64,000 nucleotides of DNA. Source: Streptomyces violens (GTDB lineage Bacteria > Actinomycetota > Actinomycetes > Streptomycetales > Streptomycetaceae). Below, piece after piece: positions 10,385 to 17,012 of the stretch; the first letter of the stretch is position 1; each line of letters begins with the position of its first letter. The notes under the pieces were generated by a model. That model was not told the DNA's origin, ran no database searches, and worked only from the letters and a program-made list of their open reading frames with translations. Position numbers and translations under genes: made by a program. The stretch lies in contig NZ_JOBH01000013.1 of the NCBI RefSeq assembly GCF_000717745.1, positions 138,644 to 202,643 of the forward strand, in the 5' to 3' direction.

Positions 10385-11866
10385 TCACTGCTCGTCCTCA
10401 CTCTCCTGACGAGCAGCCGAAGCGGCCTGCGCGGCGGCGCTTCCCGGTCGCTTACGAGCGACCCAACCCTCGATATTCCGCTGCTGACCACGCGCGACAG
10501 CCAGCGAACCCGGGGGCACATCCTTGGTGATCACAGAGCCCGCCGCGGTGTACGCGCCGTCCCCGATCGTGACAGGAGCCACAAACATGTTGTCCGACCC
10601 CGTCTTGCAGTGAGACCCCACTGTCGTGTGGTGCTTCGCCTCACCGTCATAGTTCACAAAGACGCTCGCAGCACCGATGTTGGTGTACTCACCAATGGTC
10701 GCATCCCCCACATACGACAGATGCGGCACCTTCGTGCCCTCACCGATCGAAGCGTTCTTCATCTCCACATACGTGCCGGCCTTCGCCTTCGGCCCCAGCT
10801 CCGTACCCGGCCGCAGATACGCATACGGACCCACGCTCGCCCCCGGCCCGACCTTCGCACCGTCCGCCACCGTGAAAGACACCACAGCGCCCTCACCGAC
10901 CACCGTGTCCGCCAGCCGCGACTGCGGCCCCACCTCGGCGAACGACGCCACATGCGTACTGCCCAGCAGCTGCGTACCCGGCTGCACCACCGCATCCGGC
11001 TCGAACGTCACCGTGGCATCCACCCACGTCGACCCCGGATCCACAACCGTCACACCACTCAGCATCGCCGCTTCCAGCAGCCGGTCGTTCAGCAGCCGGC
11101 GCGCCTCCGCCAGCTGCACACGGTTGTTGATCCCCAGAATCTCCCGGTGATCGGCCGCCACCGCCGCACCCACCCGGTGCCCGGCCTCCCGCACGATCCC
11201 CAGCACATCCGTGAGGTACTCCTCACCCTGGCTGTTGTCCGTCCGCACCTTGCCCAGCGCCTCGATCAGCAGCCGCGCGTCGAACGCGAACACGCCGGAG
11301 TTGATCTCCCGGATCGCCCGCTGCGCGTCGCTCGCGTCCTTGTGCTCCACGATCGCGGTGACCGCGCCGGTCGCCTCGTCCCGCACGATCCGGCCGTACC
11401 CGGTCGCGTCCGGCACCTCGGCCGACAGCACGGTGACGGCGTTGCCGTCGGCGGCGTGCGTCTCGGAAAGCTTCCTGAGCGTCTCCCCGGTCAGCAGCGG
11501 CGTGTCGCCGCACACGACGACCACGGTGCCGTCCAGCTCGACACCCGGGGCACCGGCCTCGCCGGACCCTCCGGAGGTCAGCTCCTCCAGCCCCATACGG
11601 ACGGCGTGCCCGGTGCCGTTCTGCTCGTGCTGCACCGCCGTACGGACGCTCGCGTCGATCTCACCGAGGTGCGCGGTCACCTGCTCACGGGCATGGCCCA
11701 CGACCACGACGAGGTGTTCGGGGTCCAGCTCACGGGAGGCGGCGACGACATGGCCGACGAGGGAGCGGCCGCAGATCGCGTGCAGGACCTTCGGGGTCGC
11801 CGACTTCATGCGGGTGCCCTCACCCGCTGCGAGAACGACGACGGCTGCCGGGCGGTTGGCGCTCAC
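10385..11866 (-). CDS. glmU: Bifunctional GlmU: GlcNAc-1-P uridyltransferase / GlcN-1-P acetyltransferase
   Basis: A 493-residue enzyme that makes UDP-GlcNAc for peptidoglycan. The N-terminal uridyltransferase opens with VVVLAAGEGTRMKS, the sugar-nucleotidyltransferase signature, with VCGDTPLL further on. From about residue 260 a left-handed beta-helix of hexapeptide repeats forms the acetyltransferase; it includes LRPGTELGPKAKAGTYVEMKN and NYDGEAKHHTTVGSHCKTGSDN, with the catalytic His in the family position. A low-complexity tail of about 35 residues follows (RPGSAAAQAASAARQESEDEQ). Start is GTG (MSANRPAAVVV). It is the first gene after tRNA-Gln; a 9-bp hairpin lies in the leader. Confidence 0.97.
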   Translation of the reverse strand: MSANRPAAVVVLAAGEGTRMKSATPKVLHAICGRSLVGHVVAASRELDPEHLVVVVGHAREQVTAHLGEIDASVRTAVQHEQNGTGHAVRMGLEELTSGGSGEAGAPGVELDGTVVVVCGDTPLLTGETLRKLSETHAADGNAVTVLSAEVPDATGYGRIVRDEATGAVTAIVEHKDASDAQRAIREINSGVFAFDARLLIEALGKVRTDNSQGEEYLTDVLGIVREAGHRVGAAVAADHREILGINNRVQLAEARRLLNDRLLEAAMLSGVTVVDPGSTWVDATVTFEPDAVVQPGTQLLGSTHVASFAEVGPQSRLADTVVGEGAVVSFTVADGAKVGPGASVGPYAYLRPGTELGPKAKAGTYVEMKNASIGEGTKVPHLSYVGDATIGEYTNIGAASVFVNYDGEAKHHTTVGSHCKTGSDNMFVAPVTIGDGAYTAAGSVITKDVPPGSLAVARGQQRNIEGWVARKRPGSAAAQAASAARQESEDEQ

Positions 11867-11892
11867 GGGGATGCCCTTCGGCTTCTTGGCTA

Positions 11893-11915
11893 CTTCGGGT
11901 GGTGGACACCCGAAG
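11893..11915 (-). terminator. Hairpin between tRNA-Gln and glmU
   Basis: Perfect 9-base arms CTTCGGGTG and CACCCGAAG around a 5-base loop, 27 bases upstream of the glmU GTG and about 73 bases past the 3' end of the tRNA. It may terminate the tRNA transcript or act in the glmU leader; no U-run follows. Confidence 0.55.
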
Positions 11916-11987
11916 GATACCGGTGCGTATTGCAGCCGAAACGCGGACGGGTCCCGACGATGCGGTCAGGACCCGAACTGAGCAGTG

Positions 11988-12059
11988 CTCCCCTGCCAGG
12001 ACTCGAACCCGGACATAAGGCACCAAAAGCCTCAGTGCTGCCAATTACACCACAGGGGA
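11988..12059 (-). tRNA. tRNA-Gln (anticodon UUG)
   Basis: A 72-base cloverleaf on the minus strand. The acceptor stem is TCCCCTG / CAGGGGA, the anticodon loop is TTTTGGT with UUG at positions 34-36, and the T-arm carries GGTTCGAGTCC. The discriminator base is G and the 3' CCA is not encoded. It lies upstream of glmU and only 12 bases downstream of the stop codon of the LAGLIDADG-like gene. Confidence 0.95.
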
Positions 12060-12071
12060 TGGCAAACGGGG

Positions 12072-12932
12072 TTAAACCGGACATCCGCCCGGGTGATCCC
12101 GTTCAGCACCCAACACTATGCCGCACCACCAGCCTTCGATGCGACGGTATAGGTCGGCGCCTTGTTTGACGCGGATCACGAGGCAGCCGCGGTAGCCCTC
12201 GCCGACGTTCTTCCGGACCGTCTTCGGGTTGTGCTTCTTGAGCGTGGTTTTGCCGAACGTGGTGACGTCCACGCCGGTCAGGTCGGCCCAGTAGCGCTCC
12301 GCTCCCGCAACGTCCGCCGACTCGTGGATCATCACGTGCAGGTGGAGCCGGTCGCGGCCGACGCCGAGCAGGTCCAGCCAGCGGAGGTATACGCGGATCA
12401 TGTCGGGGTCGCTGTTGACGAACGCGACGACCTCGGTTCGGCGATACGGCTTGTCCTTGGAACCCTCGGCCCAGTAGAGGCCCGCGCCGATGAGGAACAG
12501 TTCGCGATCGCTCAGCTTGCCGATCTCCTTCGCGGCCGCCGCCTTTGTCTCTGCGCACTGCCGGTCGCGTGCCTCCCGGTACGGGGCCCAGCGGGCCTCC
12601 CGCATCCGGTGCATGCGCTCGGGTGAGGGGATGGGCTTCGGTAGATCCCGGACCCACAGTGATACCGAGCTCTTCGAGACTCCCAGCTCGGCCACGATCT
12701 CGTTGTACGTCTTGCCTGCTCGTCGCAGCTCGCGGGCCTGGGCGCGAAGGTCGTCCTTCGCATTGGGGCGCTTCGTCCACTCCGGCGGCGGCTCGCCTTG
12801 GAGGAGTCGGGTCAGCAGATGGTCGTCGTCGACCTTGAGGCGGTCGCGGATCTGGCGGCGGCTGAGGCCCGCGCGGCGGAGGGCCAGTGCCTCGTCGCGC
12901 AGGGACTCGAATCCCGTGTGGGTGTTTGTCAC
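12072..12932 (-). CDS. HTH protein with a LAGLIDADG-like segment, beside tRNA-Gln
   Basis: A 286-residue protein, start GTG (VTNTHTGFESLRDEALALR). Two helix-turn-helix-like segments come first: LRRAGLSRRQIRDRLKVDDD near residues 17-36 and ELRRAGKTYNEIVAELGVSK near 68-87, the latter like a resolvase HTH. The middle segment FLIGAGLYWAEGSKDK resembles the LAGLIDADG motif of homing endonucleases (GAGLYWAEG matches six of nine positions and keeps the acidic residue before the last Gly). The C-terminal region has LHLHVMIHES and GCLVIRV strands of the same fold. Its stop codon is 12 bases from the tRNA-Gln gene. I do not know its function: a DNA-binding protein derived from a homing endonuclease fold, active or not. 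Confidence 0.75.
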   Translation of the reverse strand: MTNTHTGFESLRDEALALRRAGLSRRQIRDRLKVDDDHLLTRLLQGEPPPEWTKRPNAKDDLRAQARELRRAGKTYNEIVAELGVSKSSVSLWVRDLPKPIPSPERMHRMREARWAPYREARDRQCAETKAAAAKEIGKLSDRELFLIGAGLYWAEGSKDKPYRRTEVVAFVNSDPDMIRVYLRWLDLLGVGRDRLHLHVMIHESADVAGAERYWADLTGVDVTTFGKTTLKKHNPKTVRKNVGEGYRGCLVIRVKQGADLYRRIEGWWCGIVLGAERDHPGGCPV

Positions 12933-13088
12933 AGAGCGAAGCGTCGCGTCCGCGGTGGACAGATGTGCCGAAAATGTGGGTGATTCGCCGGTTCGAGGGA
13001 AAGTCGCAGGTACTGGTCCGTAACGGGCGGGTCGCAGGGTGGTGGGCGTGGCCGGAAATCGGTGGCGGGCGCCCGTAGGGTGGGCGGT

Positions 13089-14540
13089 ATGACCGCGACG
13101 GGGGTAAGGGACGCCGGGGGCGTCAGGGGTGCGCCGGGTGGCGGGCCATGGTGGTGGGAGAGCCGCCGCAGTGCCGCGTTGGATGTGTGTCTGGCTGTCG
13201 CTTCGACGGCGGAGTGCGTGCTGGAGGGGATCCAGTTCGCGGAGGAGTCCCGGCTGCCGGTGGCGGCGGGGATCGTGCTCGGGCTGCTGGTCGGCCCGGT
13301 GCTGCTGCTGCGCCGCAGGTGGCCGATTGTCGTCGTGCTGGTGTCGATCGCGGTGACGCCCGCGGAGCTGGGCGCGCTGCTGGGGATCGTGGGCCTGTAC
13401 ACGCTGGCAGCGTCGGACGTGCCGCGGCGGTTCACGGTGCTGCTGGCGGGGATGTCCGTCATCGGCACGTTGATCATCACGATCCTGAAGATGCAGCAGG
13501 ACGTGGCGTCGCAGGAGGACTTCGATCCGCCGTGGTGGTTCGTGCCGCTGGTGTCGGTGGCGCTGGGGCTGGTGCTGACGGCGCCGCCGGTGCTGCTGGG
13601 GCTGTACGTGGGGGCGCGGCGGCGCCTGGTGGAGAGCCTGCGGGAGCGCAATGACGGCCTGGAGCGGGAGCTGATGCTGCTCGCGGAGCGCGCGGAGGAG
13701 CGTGCGGAGTGGGCGCGCAATGAGGAGCGGACGCGGATCGCGCGGGAGATGCACGACGTGGTGGCGCACCGGGTGAGTCTGATGGTGGTGCATGCGGCGG
13801 CGTTGCAGGCGGTGGCGTTGAAGGATCCGGAGAAGGCGTCGCGGAATGCGGGTCTGGTGGGGGACATGGGCCGGCAGGCGTTGACGGAGTTGCGGGAGAT
13901 GTTGGGGGTGCTGCGTACGGGGGAGGGCGCGGGGGCGTCGGTGCGGGTGTCGGACGAGCCGGAGCGTTTGGTAGCGGTGGCGTCGAAGGTGTCCCGGGCG
14001 TCGCAGGTGCCGGAGTCGGCCGAGTCCGCGGAGGGGGCGGCTGCGGCCGGGGATGTGCTGGTGGAGGGTGCGCCGGGGGCGGTGCGGGCGCGTCATGCGG
14101 GTGGTGGTCCGGCGGCGGGGCGGCCGGAGGCCGAGGGGGAGGGGCCGTCGCTGGCGGATGTGGCGGGGCTGGTGGATCAGTCGCGGGCGGCGGGCACGGC
14201 GGTGGAGCTGTCCGTGGAGGGTGAGGCGCGGGCGTACGGGCCGGGGGTGGAGCAGACGGTGTTCCGGGTGGTGCAGGAGGCGCTGACGAACGTGCACAAG
14301 CATGCGCCGGGGGCGCGGGTGCGGGTGCGGCTGGCGCATCGTGAGGGGGAGGTCGCGGTGCAGGTGGAGAACGGTCCGTCGGAGCGCGGTGCGGCGGACG
14401 CGGGGCTGCCGAGTGGGGGGAACGGCCTGGTGGGGATGCGGGAGCGGGTCACCGGGCTGGGCGGGGTGTTCGTCTCGGGCGCGACGGAGGCGGGTGGCTT
14501 CCGGGTGTCGGCGGTGGTGCCGGACGGGGCGGAGAGCTAG
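13089..14540 (+). CDS. Orphan sensor histidine kinase (HisKA_3 / NarL type)
   Basis: A 483-residue membrane kinase. Four or five hydrophobic spans lie between about 30 and 175 (VAAGIVLGLLVGPVLLL, IVVVLVSIAV, FTVLLAGMSVIGTLIITIL, VPLVSVALGLVLTAP). The dimerisation helix contains RTRIAREMHDVVAHRVSLMVVHA, with the phospho-accepting His followed by Asp as in the HisKA_3 family. After it comes an unusual insertion of about 90 residues rich in Ala, Gly and Glu (about 275-375). The ATPase domain has VVQEALTNVHKHAPGA and GNGLVGMRERV. No response regulator gene lies next to it. Upstream neighbours are divergent. Confidence 0.88.
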   Translation: MTATGVRDAGGVRGAPGGGPWWWESRRSAALDVCLAVASTAECVLEGIQFAEESRLPVAAGIVLGLLVGPVLLLRRRWPIVVVLVSIAVTPAELGALLGIVGLYTLAASDVPRRFTVLLAGMSVIGTLIITILKMQQDVASQEDFDPPWWFVPLVSVALGLVLTAPPVLLGLYVGARRRLVESLRERNDGLERELMLLAERAEERAEWARNEERTRIAREMHDVVAHRVSLMVVHAAALQAVALKDPEKASRNAGLVGDMGRQALTELREMLGVLRTGEGAGASVRVSDEPERLVAVASKVSRASQVPESAESAEGAAAAGDVLVEGAPGAVRARHAGGGPAAGRPEAEGEGPSLADVAGLVDQSRAAGTAVELSVEGEARAYGPGVEQTVFRVVQEALTNVHKHAPGARVRVRLAHREGEVAVQVENGPSERGAADAGLPSGGNGLVGMRERVTGLGGVFVSGATEAGGFRVSAVVPDGAES

Positions 14541-14606
14541 CGGGGCGGTGTTTGGCTTTTTCCGCCCCGCCGGAGGGGGCAGGTCGCGTCAGGTCGTGTC
14601 CTCGTG

Positions 14607-15128
14607 TCAGCTCGTGCCGACCGTCAGGCGGGTCGGGCGGGTGCCCAGTACGAGGGTGGCGAATGCCTGGTCGATGTCGCGGCCGAGGTACCAGTCGCCG
14701 GTGTGGTCGAGGCTGTAGACGCGGCCTTCGGCGTCGATGGCGAGGGTGGCCTGGCTGTCGGCTTCGCGGCCGAGCGGTGCGACCTGGGTGTCCAGGGCGC
14801 GGCCGAGGTCGCCGAGGGTGCGGGCGAGGTGGATGCCGTACAGCGGGTCGATCTCGAAGGGGGTGGGGGCGATGTGCCGGCCGGGTCCGGGGGCGCTGAT
14901 GCGGAGGGTGCCGAATTCGGCCCAGGCTTCGACGGCGGCGGGGAAGACGGTGTGCCGGTGGCCGCCGGGGGAGGCGTATTCGCGGAGGGCGTCGGCCCAG
15001 CGTTCGGCCTGCTTGATGTCCCAGTGGCCGGGCTGCCAGCCGGCTTCGTGCAGGGCGGCGTCGACGGCGACGGGGAAGCGGGTGGTGGCGCCGGCGGCGC
15101 GGTCGTACGCGGTGGTGGGTGGGGTCAT
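14607..15128 (-). CDS. SUKH-3-type immunity-like protein
   Basis: A 173-residue soluble protein with no signal or membrane segment. The pattern RFPVAVDAALHEAGWQPGH, then FPAAVEAWAEFGTLRIS, IDPLYGIHLARTLGDLG and a C-terminal GRVYSLDHTGDWYLGRDIDQAFATL matches the SUKH-3 immunity family, in which a mid-sequence Tyr and a terminal region about the gene product being displayed on a Leu/Gly sheet are conserved. SUKH proteins neutralise nucleic-acid-degrading toxins of polymorphic toxin systems. It follows the deaminase-like gene by 8 bases on the same strand, the expected toxin-immunity order. Family call is from memory of the pattern. Confidence 0.78.
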   Translation of the reverse strand: MTPPTTAYDRAAGATTRFPVAVDAALHEAGWQPGHWDIKQAERWADALREYASPGGHRHTVFPAAVEAWAEFGTLRISAPGPGRHIAPTPFEIDPLYGIHLARTLGDLGRALDTQVAPLGREADSQATLAIDAEGRVYSLDHTGDWYLGRDIDQAFATLVLGTRPTRLTVGTS

Positions 15129-15136
15129 GGTGCGGT

Positions 15137-15712
15137 TCAGCTCCCTGCGGCGGAGAGGCCGACGGGCATGACGCCGAAGAAGGCCAGGAGGGCGTCGCAG
15201 GAGCGGCAGGGCGCGGCGTAGTGGCCGTGCTGGGGGTCGCCGTCCTCGCGGATGTGGCGGGCGGTGAGTTTGGAGTGTTTGAGGGAGCGGCGGGCTTCGC
15301 CGTTGGTGAGCGGTTTTTTGGACTGGCGTTTGGAGCGGTTCGCTTCGACGGCGGTGAGGTGCCGGGAGAGCAGGACGGCTTCGGGGCAGCGGCCGGTGAA
15401 GCGTTCGCGCTGTGCGGTGTTGAGGGTGTCGAGGAAGTCCTGGACGAGGGGGTGGAGCGCGGGGGGCTGTTCGGACTTGCTCGCGGTGCAGGTGAGGGTG
15501 GTGCCGCGGACGGAGAGGGCGGCGGCGACGGTGGGGAGGATGCCGTCGCGGCGGTGCCGGAGTGTGGGCGGCCCTTCGTTGTCGGCGGTGGCGCTCCAGC
15601 CGATTCGGGGGTCGCCGGTGGGGTGCGCGGATGACGGCGCGGCGCCTTGTTCGGCGTTGCCTGCGCCGGCGCCTGTGGCGGTCCGTGCGGCGGACTGTGC
15701 GGTGGTGCTCAT
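15137..15712 (-). CDS. YwqJ-type putative deaminase (toxin domain)
   Basis: A 191-residue protein with deaminase-fold signatures. The first zinc/active-site motif is C109-P-E111 (GRCPEAVLLS), the Cys-x-Glu variant of His-x-Glu found in YwqJ-like deaminases. The second is P168-C169-x-x-C172 (APCRSCDALLAFFGV). Three metal ligands and the catalytic Glu are therefore intact. The N-terminal 45 residues are low-complexity. No secretion signal, TPR, WXG or RHS region is attached, so it is a free-standing catalytic domain and not a full secreted toxin. The SUKH-3 gene follows after 8 bases. Substrate (nucleotide or nucleic acid) is unknown. Confidence 0.82.
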   Translation of the reverse strand: MSTTAQSAARTATGAGAGNAEQGAAPSSAHPTGDPRIGWSATADNEGPPTLRHRRDGILPTVAAALSVRGTTLTCTASKSEQPPALHPLVQDFLDTLNTAQRERFTGRCPEAVLLSRHLTAVEANRSKRQSKKPLTNGEARRSLKHSKLTARHIREDGDPQHGHYAAPCRSCDALLAFFGVMPVGLSAAGS

Positions 15713-16029
15713 GCGGTGCTTTCCCTCCCTGCATCCCCCCGTCTGCGGGGGTCAGCCTGCCAAACGCGCTGGGTGTTGCGGAAGTCGGGCATGCCCTGTG
15801 GGTGTCACGGGTGTGTGCCGGTCCTTGTCACTGGTCTGTGAAAGTCGGCCGGTCGGGGGTGTGGTGGCACGGATGTACGAGGGTGTGGTGGTGCGTGTGT
15901 GATGCCCCGAAAAGGTGCTCGGCGGGTGGCCGGCGGGCGGCCTGTGGGGGCGGGCGGGGGCGGGAGCGGGGGTTGCCGTAGCGCTTAGGCTGTGCGGCAG
16001 TAGCCAGTTCCAGCCAGGGGGCAACCGCC
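15713..16029. other. Divergent intergenic region of the toxin/immunity island
   Basis: A 317-base gap between the leftward deaminase operon and the rightward WHH-SUKH gene. It holds a small hairpin CCCCCG-TCTG-CGGGGG at 15736-15751, close to the deaminase start, and G-rich sequence near 15940-15975. I see no clear promoter hexamers or further genes. Confidence 0.5.
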
Positions 16030-17007
16030 ATGACGACAGGTCGGCTCGGGCAGAGCGCCGCGCCACCGAACACGGCCTACGCCGGGCAGGTCGTGCATTT
16101 CCCGGACCCGGTCCGGGCCGCGCGCTTTCCGCGGGGTGTACGGGTGGACGGTTCGGGTTTTCCGGACTTCTCTCCGTATGCGCGGGCGGCGGCGGAGATC
16201 GCCGAGCCGCCGGAGGGTTTCGGGGTCGACGAGCTGCGGCTGACGGACTTCGTGTCGGCCAACGCCGCCCTGCACGCGGCGGGCCACGAGCTGTGGGAGG
16301 ACGTGCCGTCGGTGGCGACGCCGCACGGCTGGACGTGGCATCACGTGGCGGGGACGCGGCGCATGGAGCTGGTGCCGGTCGAGGTGAAGGCGCTGCTGCG
16401 GCACCACGGCGGGCTGGCGACGGCGGCGGTGGACCACGAGAAGCGCGGGACGCGGCCGCTGCAGGAGACGCGGCCGACGCACTTCGGGCTGCCGCACCGT
16501 GATGTGTCGGTGCCGGAGGACGCGCTACTGCAGGCCGAGGAGGCGCTGGGGTACCGGCTGCCGGGCGCGTACCGGGCGTTCCTGAAGGCGGCGGGCGGGT
16601 GCGCGCCCGTGGGCGCGGCGCTCGACGCGGATCTGGGGCTGCTGGTGGACCAGCCGTTCTTCACGGTGCGGGACGAGGCGGCCGTGAACGACCTGGTGTA
16701 TGTGAACAAGTGTCTGCGGGACCACTTCACGAAGGACTACCTGGGCGTCGGTTTCGTCCAGGGCGGTGTGATCGCGGTGAAGGTGCGGGGGGACGCGGCG
16801 GGGTCGGTGTGGTTCTGCGCGTACGACGACGCGCGGGACCGGGACGGCTGGTCGGTCCAGGAGCGGGTGGAACGGCTGCTGCTGCCGTGCGGCGGGGACT
16901 TCGACGAGTTCCTGGAGCGGCTCGCGGGCAATCCGCCGGAGCTCACGACCGTGGCGAACCTGATGGTGGACGGTGGCTTCGCGCGTGCCGTTCCGGTGGA
17001 GGGGTGA
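16030..17007 (+). CDS. WHH-type nuclease domain fused to an SMI1/KNR4 (SUKH-1) domain
   Basis: A 325-residue cytosolic protein with two parts. Residues about 30-150 resemble the WHH family of HNH/EndoVII nucleases found as toxin tips: RGVRVDGSGFPDFSPYA, LTDFVSANAAL, then W103-H104-H105 in GWTWHHVAGTRRMELVP and a terminal RHHGG. One normally conserved His after LVP appears as Lys, so activity is uncertain. Residues about 165-310 are an SMI1/KNR4 domain: PEDALLQAEEALGYRLPGAYRAFLKAAGG, WFCAYDD and FDEFLERL. Toxin and immunity folds are thus on one chain. The next gene starts 5 bases later, so they are one operon, divergent from the deaminase/SUKH-3 pair. Confidence 0.82.
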   Translation: MTTGRLGQSAAPPNTAYAGQVVHFPDPVRAARFPRGVRVDGSGFPDFSPYARAAAEIAEPPEGFGVDELRLTDFVSANAALHAAGHELWEDVPSVATPHGWTWHHVAGTRRMELVPVEVKALLRHHGGLATAAVDHEKRGTRPLQETRPTHFGLPHRDVSVPEDALLQAEEALGYRLPGAYRAFLKAAGGCAPVGAALDADLGLLVDQPFFTVRDEAAVNDLVYVNKCLRDHFTKDYLGVGFVQGGVIAVKVRGDAAGSVWFCAYDDARDRDGWSVQERVERLLLPCGGDFDEFLERLAGNPPELTTVANLMVDGGFARAVPVEG

Positions 17008-17012
17008 GCGCG

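Noticed and set aside
11988-12932. An integrated element attachment site at tRNA-Gln
   Set aside because: No integrase gene and no duplicated tRNA 3' end were seen nearby; only the LAGLIDADG-like gene is close, on the 5' side of the tRNA.
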